From NCBI GenBank assembly GCA_020446285.1, contig JAGREZ010000307.1, positions 1-15,760 on the forward strand: a stretch of DNA of 15,760 nucleotides. The letters run 5' to 3'. This DNA comes from Geminicoccaceae bacterium (GTDB taxonomy: Bacteria > Pseudomonadota > Alphaproteobacteria > Geminicoccales > Geminicoccaceae). Position numbers and translations under genes: made by a program. The notes below the pieces were generated by a model. It was not told the DNA's origin and ran no database searches. It saw only the letters and a list, made by a program, of their open reading frames with translations. Shown piece by piece: positions 1 through 6,310 of the stretch (its first letter is position 1; every line of letters starts with the position of its first letter).

Positions 1-113
1 CGGAATGTGTCACTGGAGCTCTGTGCACATGCCGGCACGGCGGCCAATGCCACCGAACCGGTCGCCAGAAGAGCGATTGCACGAAGGAATCGGATCGAAG
101 CGGTCTTGCTCAT
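1..113 (-). CDS. N-terminus of a secreted protein, probably S41 family (CtpA-type) carboxy-terminal processing peptidase (partial)
   Basis: Only the first 37 codons are in the window; the gene runs off the left edge. The visible peptide is a clear Sec signal sequence: a basic start (MSKTASIRFLR), a hydrophobic core (AIALLATGSVALAAV) and a likely cleavage after PACA. The start codon shares its A with the stop codon of the envC-like gene (TGATG), so the two are probably translationally coupled. The S41/CtpA assignment rests on the conserved alphaproteobacterial order gpmI, EnvC-like protein, S41 peptidase, and not on any catalytic residue, since none is in view. S41 peptidases are periplasmic serine proteases with a PDZ domain that trim or degrade envelope proteins. 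A lipoprotein reading (VPAC as a lipobox) is possible but the proline makes it poor. Confidence 0.6.
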   Translation of the reverse strand, partial: MSKTASIRFLRAIALLATGSVALAAVPACAQSSSDTF

Positions 114-1450
114 CAACCACGCACCTTGTCTGACCTTGCCGCCAACCACGGCAGCGGATTGACCGGCATCCCTCTGTAGCGAAGCTCGAGATATAACCGG
201 GAGTTGCTGTCCAGACGTTCTGCCAGCCTGCCGACCATTTGGCCAGCCCTGACGATATCCCCTTCCCTGGGCCCGATATCACCGAAACCCGTCAACAAAG
301 TATGATATTCGTTTCCATGATCGATAATCAGGAGCAGCCCATAGTCCTTGAACGGCCCGGAGAATACGACTCTTCCGCCCACCGGCGCCACGATTTCCGC
401 ACCCGCATCCGCGGCAATGGTGATTCCGTTGCTCTTGCGTTCACCATCCTGATCACCGAAATCGAAAAGAATGGTGCCCTGCAGGGGCAGGAAGTCGAGC
501 TGCATCGACGAACCGGCGCTGCGGTTTTGCGTTCCCCCGGATTCCCGGACGCTGGCAACACGGTCTTTCGCCAGCGGCTCCCGACCTTCGGAGACGGACC
601 CTACCCGATGTTCGCCACCGCCCCGCTCACCCGACATGCCGTCTGCATCCAGGGGTGCGTCGGCGACCTCCTCGGCCTGCGCTTCGGCAATGGCAATCTG
701 ATCCTGCAGATTTCGCACCCGCTCTTCAGCCGCGCGAACCCGCCATTCCTGCTGATGCCGCACCCGGTCACGAAAATCACGAAGCGTGGACAGCGACTGA
801 AGTTCGCCTTCCACATCCCGCAACCGTTCCCCGAGCGCCGTCCGCGATCGACCGAGTGCTGCCAGTCTTGCCTGCAGCTCCAAGGTTTCCTCCCGGATCG
901 CATCAACCCGGAGACGAGCCGTCTTGCGCCTTGCACCGAGCGTCGCGATCCACGCTTTCAGACCAAGCGTCCGTTCTTCGCGATCACCCGCCGATGCCTG
1001 TCGTTCCTGGCGCACCAGAGCCACGCTCGCTGCCTTGAGCGCTTCATCGAGATCGACGAGGCGGGTCTGCTGATCGGCCTGTTCCACGGCAAGCGTTTCG
1101 AGATTCCGTGCAAGGATCGCCTGCAGGCTTTCCATGCGCCCGATCCCGGTGGCGACCGCCTTTCGATCATCGGTGAGCGCCCGATGTTCGAGGCGCGCCG
1201 CTTCGGCCTTCTCCACCAGACTGCGGACGAGGGCTTCCTGGCGCTGCAACTCACCGACCGCGATCTGAAGCCCTGCCGTCTGGATGGACCCGCCATCGTT
1301 ACGGACCAGCGCTGCATCGGCGATCCTGGTCGGAATGGCGAGCGAGATGAGGAACGCACCCACTGCAGCAGCGGATACCAGTGGGCGAAATGGACCGTTC
1401 GTGGGGACTCTCCCGACGACAGCGCGGTTCGAGCCGCTCGCCCCGGCCAT
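113..1450 (-). CDS. EnvC-like murein hydrolase activator (coiled coil plus degenerate LytM/M23 domain)
   Basis: This 445-residue protein probably sits in the periplasm and activates cell-wall amidases during division. The N-terminus has a hydrophobic stretch (about residues 24-46, ending IADA) consistent with a signal peptide. Residues about 50-260 are rich in heptad-like Leu/Ala/Glu/Arg and should form a long coiled coil, as in E. coli EnvC. Residues about 318-440 form an M23-like fold: the core GAEIVAPVGGRVVFSG, the segment YGLLLIIDHGNEYHTLL, and the ending MPVNPLPWLA match the family. The zinc ligands of active M23 peptidases are missing: the HxxxD position reads NGITIAA and the HxH position reads LYLELRY. 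This is typical of EnvC-type activators rather than hydrolases. It lies 4 nt downstream of gpmI and overlaps the next gene by 1 nt. The Shine-Dalgarno is poor at this ATG (GAGGG lies almost on the start), so translation may rely on coupling to gpmI. Confidence 0.88.
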   Translation of the reverse strand: MAGASGSNRAVVGRVPTNGPFRPLVSAAAVGAFLISLAIPTRIADAALVRNDGGSIQTAGLQIAVGELQRQEALVRSLVEKAEAARLEHRALTDDRKAVATGIGRMESLQAILARNLETLAVEQADQQTRLVDLDEALKAASVALVRQERQASAGDREERTLGLKAWIATLGARRKTARLRVDAIREETLELQARLAALGRSRTALGERLRDVEGELQSLSTLRDFRDRVRHQQEWRVRAAEERVRNLQDQIAIAEAQAEEVADAPLDADGMSGERGGGEHRVGSVSEGREPLAKDRVASVRESGGTQNRSAGSSMQLDFLPLQGTILFDFGDQDGERKSNGITIAADAGAEIVAPVGGRVVFSGPFKDYGLLLIIDHGNEYHTLLTGFGDIGPREGDIVRAGQMVGRLAERLDSNSRLYLELRYRGMPVNPLPWLAARSDKVRG

Positions 1451-1454
1451 GCCC

Positions 1455-2999
1455 TCAGGCCCGCCCGAGGAGACTGTTGCCGGTCATTTCGTCGGGTTTG
1501 GCAATGTTCATCAATTCGAGGATTGTGGGTGCCACATCGGCGAGGATCCCGTCCCTCAGGGTCGTGCCCGGATCCGTACCGGTAACAAAGCATGGCACGG
1601 GGTTGGTCGTGTGCGCGGTATGCGGGCCGCCGGTTTCGGGATCGATCATCTGTTCGCAATTGCCGTGATCGGCCGTCACGAACGCCCTCCCGCCAAGTTC
1701 CTGCAATCGGTCGAGGAAGCGCCCGAGACATCCGTCGACGGTTTCAACCGCGCGGATCGCCGCATTGAGATCACCTGTATGACCAACCATGTCCGGATTG
1801 GCGAAATTCACCAGAATGAAATCCGGCACATCCTCTCCAAGGGCTGACAACAGTCCCTCGACAAGCTCGTTCGCCGACATTTCCGGCTGCAGATCGTATG
1901 TCGCGACTTTCGGCGAGGGAACAAGGAGCCGCTGCTCGCCAGCCCGCGGGGTTTCGACACCACCATTGAAGAAGAAGGTGACATGCGGGTATTTTTCCGT
2001 TTCCGCGGCCCGGAGCTGCCGACAACCGCGATCGGCGAGCACATCCCCCAGGATGTTGGTCATGCTCAACGGTTCGAACAGGGTCAGCACATGCTGTGAC
2101 AGATCATCGGAATATCGCGTCATCCCGGCGATCACCGACCATTCGCGTTTCTTCCGTGAGAACCCGTCGAAATCCGGCAGTGTCAGCGCGCGCATGAGCT
2201 GGCGAACGCGATCCGCCCTGAAATTGGCGCACAGAAACGCATCGCCGTTTTCTGCCCCCGCATAGTCGCCGATCACACGCGGCTCTATGAACTCGTCACC
2301 CGTGCCGGCTTCATGGGATTTGAGAATGCCCTGAACGAGATCATCGACCCTCGGCGCATCAGCGTCGACGATCGCATGCCATGCCTTCTCCGTCCGCTCG
2401 AACCGGTTGTCCCGATCCATGGCGAAGTAGCGTCCGGACAATGTTGCGGGGAACCACCCCTCGACACCCTCGAGATCATCGAGAAACCGCTTCGCATATC
2501 CGACTCCGCCCCTCGGAGCGGTGTCCCGACCATCGAGAAAGGCGTGGACGGCAACCTCGATCCCCGCTTCGGTCAGAATCCGAACGAGCGCAACCATATG
2601 GTCCTGATGCGAATGAACGCCGCCGGGTGAAAGCAACCCCAGCAGATGCAGGCGCCCGCTTCCCGCACGGGCACGCCGCACCACTTCCATGATGGCCGGA
2701 TTCGCGGAGAGCGAACCGTCCCGGCAGGCCCTGTTGATCCGCGGCAGCTCCTGCATGACGATCCGACCGGCCCCGAGATTGAGATGCCCGACCTCCGAAT
2801 TGCCGAACTGGCCCTCCGGCAGTCCTACATTCTCGCCATCGGTTCGAAGGAATGCGTGCGGACACTTCGACCAGTGCCGGTCAAACACCGGCGTTTCGGC
2901 CAACGCCACGGCATTTGCCTCACGAAGGTCGGAGTGCCCCCATCCATCGAGAATGACGAGTGCGGCCGGGCCGCGATCCTTTGAAACAGTGCCGCTCAC
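1455..2999 (-). CDS. gpmI: 2,3-bisphosphoglycerate-independent phosphoglycerate mutase
   Basis: This cytosolic metalloenzyme interconverts 3- and 2-phosphoglycerate in glycolysis and gluconeogenesis. The family motifs are all present: LVILDGWG at the N-terminus (first metal Asp), GQFGNSEVGHLN with the phosphorylated Ser (about residue 68), GGVHSHQDH, DGRDTAPRGG, NPDMVGHTGD and VTADHGN near the C-terminus. The reading frame stays open upstream to about 3155, but conserved sequence begins only just before ALVILDGWG. I therefore chose the GTG at 2999, which gives 514 residues, the same length as the E. coli enzyme. A GGAG lies 13 nt before this GTG, so the ribosome site is not ideal and the start is less certain than the identity. 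It leads the operon with the envC-like gene and the signal-peptide gene. Confidence 0.95.
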   Translation of the reverse strand: MSGTVSKDRGPAALVILDGWGHSDLREANAVALAETPVFDRHWSKCPHAFLRTDGENVGLPEGQFGNSEVGHLNLGAGRIVMQELPRINRACRDGSLSANPAIMEVVRRARAGSGRLHLLGLLSPGGVHSHQDHMVALVRILTEAGIEVAVHAFLDGRDTAPRGGVGYAKRFLDDLEGVEGWFPATLSGRYFAMDRDNRFERTEKAWHAIVDADAPRVDDLVQGILKSHEAGTGDEFIEPRVIGDYAGAENGDAFLCANFRADRVRQLMRALTLPDFDGFSRKKREWSVIAGMTRYSDDLSQHVLTLFEPLSMTNILGDVLADRGCRQLRAAETEKYPHVTFFFNGGVETPRAGEQRLLVPSPKVATYDLQPEMSANELVEGLLSALGEDVPDFILVNFANPDMVGHTGDLNAAIRAVETVDGCLGRFLDRLQELGGRAFVTADHGNCEQMIDPETGGPHTAHTTNPVPCFVTGTDPGTTLRDGILADVAPTILELMNIAKPDEMTGNSLLGRA

Positions 3000-3319
3000 G
3001 AACCCAGCCCATCTCCGAAACCAGGAAATCTCCAGTGCATAACCAAGGTCGAATACTACTTGAAGACACAAAAAAACATAGGGAAAACCCACACCGCATG
3101 ACGCGATAATCGCCGTTTGTGCTACCGAAGCGCGAATTACGCCACAAACATGCAAGTCATCGGCAAGGGCGGGATCATCAGGTTCCGAACGATCGCCCGC
3201 CTCGCAAACAGACCCTGAAACCTCTTGATGTCATTCCTCTTTTCAAGCGCCGATCGTTCGAATCCAGACATATGAACGACCCGTGCCGACATCGATCCGA
3301 TGGCACCCGATCAGAAAAT
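3000..3319. other. Intergenic region between the acidic-protein gene and gpmI
   Basis: These 320 nt carry no convincing gene. They must hold the gpmI operon promoter on the minus strand, but I could not settle on a clear -35/-10 pair. Two dyads are visible: GTTTGTG (3115-3121) with CACAAAC (3143-3149) 21 nt apart, and CGAACGATCG (3186-3195) with CGATCGTTCG (3251-3260). A GGCGGG/CCCGCC pairing (about 3167-3201) could form a stem downstream of the acidic gene but has no T-run, so I do not call it a terminator. A run of seven A (3070-3076) becomes a T-run in the gpmI leader. Confidence 0.5.
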
Positions 3320-3763
3320 CTAGATGACGGGGTCCCCGACCGAAACGGCAATGTCGAGGCCGGATGGGAAATAGAGTGTCGGTCCGTGATCGAAGACCAT
3401 GAAGGAGAAGCCGTTCACATCTTCTCCGCCGACCTGCAGGTGATCCTGCACCACCCCCTTCTCGACGACATTCTGTGTGGCGTGCAGTTCGATGGGACTG
3501 TCTCCGGTCAAGACGAGCGCACCGGATTCGTCGGTCAGAAGGTCGGCAAGGTCGAGCGAGATCGGCGCCATCGCAACCTGCGAGCCTGCATCGAATTCTC
3601 CACCGAAACCGAACTCGTTCCCTACATCGATAAGCGACTGTGCCAGATCCTGAAGTTCGGGATAATCCGGTTGCGAGAATTCGTTGTCGTCGACCGATCC
3701 GATCGAAAGGTCCAGATTGTCGGATTCGTGACTGAGGGGATCGATGATGTGCGTTTCGGCCAT
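3320..3763 (-). CDS. Small acidic protein, candidate type I secretion substrate (hypothetical)
   Basis: I do not recognise a named family for the full protein. It has 147 residues with 18 Asp and 10 Glu against one Lys and no Arg, no Cys and no signal peptide, a composition typical of proteins exported by type I systems. Residues about 70-147 look like the terminal domain of large type I secreted RTX/VCBS adhesins: an I-x-LDLADLL segment, then LVLTGDSPIEL, a loop, then GFSFMVFDHGPTLYF and a hydrophobic end (DIAVSVGDPVI). The repeat region that normally precedes this domain is absent. The start is the ATG at 3763, with AAGGG 9 nt upstream. The gene lies downstream of the tolC terminator and next to a complete exporter; its upstream region has a CtrA-type box and a 12-bp palindrome. 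Role as substrate is inference; it could instead be an accessory factor. Confidence 0.7.
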   Translation of the reverse strand: MAETHIIDPLSHESDNLDLSIGSVDDNEFSQPDYPELQDLAQSLIDVGNEFGFGGEFDAGSQVAMAPISLDLADLLTDESGALVLTGDSPIELHATQNVVEKGVVQDHLQVGGEDVNGFSFMVFDHGPTLYFPSGLDIAVSVGDPVI

Positions 3764-3832
3764 GGCCTTTCACCCTTGTTCTGACGCCCGCATGCCTCGA
3801 TTGGGCGGACGATCGAAGTGTAGGTTCGGCCA

Positions 3833-3849
3833 GTTAACCAACGGTTAAC
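3833..3849. promoter_or_regulatory. Candidate CtrA-binding box upstream of the acidic-protein gene
   Basis: The sequence GTTAACC-AAC-GGTTAAC is a perfect 7-bp inverted repeat. It reads TTAA-N7-TTAAC on both strands, which is the full CtrA recognition pattern known from Caulobacter and other alphaproteobacteria. It lies 70 nt upstream of the ATG at 3763. A -10-like TACACT (minus strand, 3817-3822) is 11 nt downstream, which would put the box near position -31 to -33, where CtrA activates. Binding is inferred from pattern only. Confidence 0.55.
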
Positions 3850-3865
3850 CCGGCATGGAATCCGC

Positions 3866-3877
3866 GTATCATGATAC
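3866..3877. promoter_or_regulatory. Perfect 12-bp palindrome, possible operator
   Basis: GTATCATGATAC is an exact palindrome located 17 nt upstream of the CtrA-type box and between the tolC terminator and the acidic-protein gene. Its TATC/GATA arms resemble the TATCGATACA repeats upstream of the ABC exporter gene. No regulator is identified. Confidence 0.35.
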
Positions 3878-3903
3878 AACAAATGGAATTGTGCAGCCAA
3901 TTC

Positions 3904-3933
3904 AAAAAAAAGGCGGCTCCCGAAGGAACCGCC
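3904..3933 (-). terminator. Rho-independent terminator of the tolC-family gene
   Basis: On the minus strand a 9-bp stem (GGCGGTTCC with GGAGCCGCC, one G-U pair) closes a TTCG tetraloop and is followed directly by a run of eight T. It begins 27 nt after the tolC stop codon. This is a textbook intrinsic terminator and implies that the acidic-protein gene further downstream is transcribed from its own promoter. Confidence 0.93.
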
Positions 3934-3960
3934 CATCACATTCACTTGAATTCGCTCGGC

Positions 3961-6003
3961 TCAGTTCGAGGAAGACCCGAACACGGACGAAATGAAGCTG
4001 TCAAAGCTGTCATAACGGGCCGGTTTGCCCGCCCCGCCCTGCAGCTGGTAGGCCGGCTCGACCGGTTCCTCAACATCAACACCAGCTGTCAACGGCACGG
4101 GCTGGGAAGACGTCGTCGTGACGACAACGCGCTCACCACCAGCCGACACCGCATCGGACGTGCCAAAGACGCTCGCAAAGAAGCTGTCGAAGCTGCCATA
4201 GTCGGCAGGCGGCTCCCCGGACGAATCCTCGGCCGACGCAACAACCTCGCTCGAAGCCGGTTCGACCGCGACATCACCCGCCCGGGCCGTGGCAACCGCA
4301 TCATCCGCCACCACCGGACCATCCTCCGTTTCCGCAGCGGATCCGGCAACATTCGCCCAGAATTCGTCAAATGACGTATAGGTCGCCGCACCGCCGGCGA
4401 CGGTCGAGGCAGCCGATGTTTCACTCTCCACCGCCGCCTTGGGTGCCTCCTCAGGCACAACCGGGAGATTGCTGTCCACGGCGTCCGACTTGCCGGTGAA
4501 CGGTGAGATATCCATCGCATCCGCGGGCGGCTCTCCCGCTTCCTCGCCACGCAACGGCCTTGGCTCGGAATCCGGAGCAATCAGCTCCTCGCTCTTGCGT
4601 TCGATGGCCTCCGGTGTCTGCACATCGCCCTCGCCACGGTAGATCGTGACGTTTTCGCGCGGACGGGCGACATCGAAGGTGTTGAGAAGATCACCGACGA
4701 CCGCGAGAACCCGGTAAACCGCGAACTCTTCGGTATATTGCGAGGTGACGAGACTGACCCGGTCGAGAAAGAGCTCGTTCTCCGCATCCAGAACGTCGAG
4801 CAGATCGCGCTGGCCGATTTCGAACTGGCTTGCATAGGCATCGCGCGTGCGTCGCTGCGCCTGTGCCTTGGCCTCGATCGCAACCGTACGGCTGCGCGCC
4901 GTCTCGAGCGCATTGTAGGAAAGCCGCGCATCCTCTTCTGCAATACGACGCGCGTTCTGCAACTGGGCACGAGCCTCGTTCACACGGTGGAACGCTTCGC
5001 GTTCGAGGGCCATGTCGCCGCCACCGCGAAAGATATTGTAACGCATGACGAGAAGCGCCGATGCATCAACATTGCCACCTTTCACGCCATCGAGATTCTC
5101 ACCAGCCGTGGAACCAAGCTCGAGATCGAGGTGCGGATAGAAACCGCTGCGGGCCGCCCTGAGTTCGGCCGCAGCCACATCGACATCGGCTGCCGCGATC
5201 ATCACTGTCGGACTGTTGACGGAGGCAGCACCTGCCGCATCCTCCGGTGAAGGCGGAACGGCGGCGACCGGCGGTTCGCCATGCCCGAGATCCGACGGAC
5301 GCTCGCCAACGACGCGCTGATAGGTCGCGATCGCGTCGAAGAGATTTCCCCGGGCGATCACCTGATTGTCCTGTGCACGCGAAAGCCGGGCTTCCGCCTG
5401 CCGCACATCCGCGATATCGCCGCGACCGCTCTGTTCGAGATCGCGCACCTGAAGCAGGATGCTCTCGTGCTGCTGAACATTGCGTTCGTTCAGGGCGAGG
5501 ATTTCCTCGTTGCGCAGGATATCGAGATGGGCCTCGATGGCATCAAGGCCGATAAACTCGGCCGCCTCATGCACCCGGTACGCCGAACTGTCGACGCGGG
5601 CACGCTGACGCTCCACCTCGCTGTCGACTGCAAATCCGTCAAAGAGCATCTGCGAAAGACGAAGCTGGGCCTCGGAGCGGAAGAGAGTCGTGCTGGCATC
5701 GCCGTCCGGCGGCCGCGTCGTGCGCCGGCGCGTGCCGACACTGTTGGTGAACTCCGGACCGGTCGCCGCGCGCAAATCGACCGAGGGGAGATATTGGGAC
5801 CGCGCGAGGCGCAACTCCTGATCGACCGCACGCCGATCAGCCTTGACAACGCCGATTTCCGGATTTGAATGCAGCGCCGCCCGAATGGAATCCTCCAGGG
5901 AACCTGCATCCGCCACGCCCGCGCCGGCAAGCAACGAAGCCGAAGCCAACAGGGTTGGCAGCGACATGAACTTTCTTGCCGCCACGCCGATCCTTTTCTC
6001 CAT
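3961..6003 (-). CDS. TolC-family outer-membrane channel of a type I secretion system, with long repeat-bearing C-terminal tail
   Basis: This is the outer-membrane exit duct for the type I exporter encoded divergently beside it. From the chosen ATG (6003) the protein has 680 residues: a signal peptide MEKRIGVAARK plus a hydrophobic core, cut after VADA (about residue 33), then SLEDSIRAALHSNPEI, the usual TolC opening, and two outer-membrane efflux (OEP) repeats to about residue 445. Recognisable stretches are RSEAQLRLSQMLFDGF and FEIGQRDLLDVLDAENEL. Typical TolC proteins end near 430-490 residues. Here an Ala/Pro/Ser/Glu-rich tail of about 235 residues follows, with the motif Y-x-S-F-D-x-F at residues 542, 602 and 664. 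The open frame extends upstream to 6099 only through a TTG codon, and a promoter-like sequence lies across that stretch, so the ATG at 6003 is preferred. Its Shine-Dalgarno is weak. A LapE-like role is inferred from context. Confidence 0.92.
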   Translation of the reverse strand: MEKRIGVAARKFMSLPTLLASASLLAGAGVADAGSLEDSIRAALHSNPEIGVVKADRRAVDQELRLARSQYLPSVDLRAATGPEFTNSVGTRRRTTRPPDGDASTTLFRSEAQLRLSQMLFDGFAVDSEVERQRARVDSSAYRVHEAAEFIGLDAIEAHLDILRNEEILALNERNVQQHESILLQVRDLEQSGRGDIADVRQAEARLSRAQDNQVIARGNLFDAIATYQRVVGERPSDLGHGEPPVAAVPPSPEDAAGAASVNSPTVMIAAADVDVAAAELRAARSGFYPHLDLELGSTAGENLDGVKGGNVDASALLVMRYNIFRGGGDMALEREAFHRVNEARAQLQNARRIAEEDARLSYNALETARSRTVAIEAKAQAQRRTRDAYASQFEIGQRDLLDVLDAENELFLDRVSLVTSQYTEEFAVYRVLAVVGDLLNTFDVARPRENVTIYRGEGDVQTPEAIERKSEELIAPDSEPRPLRGEEAGEPPADAMDISPFTGKSDAVDSNLPVVPEEAPKAAVESETSAASTVAGGAATYTSFDEFWANVAGSAAETEDGPVVADDAVATARAGDVAVEPASSEVVASAEDSSGEPPADYGSFDSFFASVFGTSDAVSAGGERVVVTTTSSQPVPLTAGVDVEEPVEPAYQLQGGAGKPARYDSFDSFISSVFGSSSN
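3964..4380 (-). repeat. Three diverged copies of a Y-x-S-F-D-x-F-x-x-x-V-x-G motif in the TolC tail
   Basis: The copies are YTSFDEFWANVAGSA (4336-4380), YGSFDSFFASVFGTS (4156-4200) and YDSFDSFISSVFGSSSN (3964-4014, ending the protein). The Tyr residues are 60 and 62 residues apart, joined by low-complexity acidic Ala/Pro/Ser linkers. A fourth, degenerate unit may lie upstream: GEPPAD (4519-4536), AMDISPFTGK, then SDAV shares its flanks with the second copy (GEPPAD at 4201-4218, SDAV after the motif). The periodic aromatic/Asp motif suggests short linear binding sites in the periplasm; the partner is unknown. Confidence 0.85.
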
Positions 6004-6070
6004 GTGCCCATCCGCCAAGCTGCTGCGAAACCACCGAAAAACCCTAGGAAACCGGCGGTCGTTCGAGCGT

Positions 6071-6099
6071 TTGATATCCGGTGCGCATGGGGTCGTCAA
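6071..6099 (-). promoter_or_regulatory. Sigma-70-type promoter for the tolC-family gene
   Basis: On the minus strand TTGACG (6099-6094) and TATCAA (6076-6071) are separated by exactly 17 nt, close to the TTGACA/TATAAT consensus. Transcription would begin near 6064, giving a leader of about 60 nt before the ATG at 6003. Its position inside the upstream open frame supports that ATG as the real start. Confidence 0.65.
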
Positions 6100-6223
6100 T
6101 CGAAAACCCCCTTCACCTTACGGCTGCGCCGAAAGTGTGGTTTTTTTATTCTCGGGTTGCGATCTCCGGCCACAGTTCCCGGATATGGTATGGAGGCGGG
6201 CAACACCACCGGTCGATTTTCGA

Positions 6224-6258
6224 TATCGATACACTCAGTCGGATTTCTTATCGATACA
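6224..6258. repeat. Two direct copies of TATCGATACA, 25 bp apart
   Basis: Identical 10-mers lie at 6224-6233 and 6249-6258, 52 nt and more upstream of the exporter start. The core TATCGATA is itself palindromic. A 25-bp spacing is not a whole number of helical turns at 10.5 bp per turn, so same-face binding is not assured. They could be operator sites; no regulator is known. Confidence 0.35.
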
Positions 6259-6310
6259 TTTACACTCTTTGGCTAATTATCCTTCCTGACCGATCAGCGC
6301 GGAGCCCCGT

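Larger units (their letters stand above)
6004..6310. other. Divergent intergenic region between tolC-family gene and ABC exporter gene
   Basis: These 307 nt separate two divergent transcription units of one secretion system, so they are a natural site for shared control. On the minus strand there is a strong promoter-like pair near the tolC end. On the exporter side are two TATCGATACA repeats in an AT-rich stretch. I found no clear sigma-70 pair for the exporter. A small CGGC-TGC-GCCG hairpin (about 6120) and a run of seven T (about 6143-6149) are present but do not make a terminator. Confidence 0.6.

Noticed and set aside
239..1585. 448-codon open frame on the plus strand across the envC-like gene
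   Set aside because: It mirrors the minus-strand gene, has an Arg/Pro/Cys-rich composition unlike a folded protein, and the minus strand carries a clear coiled coil and LytM domain.
3000..3155. Upstream extension of gpmI to 3155
   Set aside because: The extra 52 residues have no counterpart in the family; the GTG at 2999 gives the usual 514 residues.
3167..3201. GGCGGG/CCCGCC stem as a terminator for the acidic gene
   Set aside because: No T-run follows on the minus strand and the stem is interrupted, so it does not meet the intrinsic terminator pattern.
3119..3784. 221-codon plus-strand frame and a 176-codon minus-strand frame (3243-3773) overlapping the acidic gene
   Set aside because: Both are Arg/His-rich and lack a ribosome site, whereas the acidic frame has a good one and a type I substrate-like composition. 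The acidic gene itself is unproven, so some doubt remains.
6004..6099. Upstream extension of the tolC-family gene to a TTG at 6099
   Set aside because: The extra 32 residues precede a proper signal peptide, and a TTGACG-N17-TATCAA promoter spans the stretch.
6100..6160. Seven-T run after a small hairpin as a terminator
   Set aside because: The hairpin is only 4 bp and is separated from the T-run; no gene ends there.
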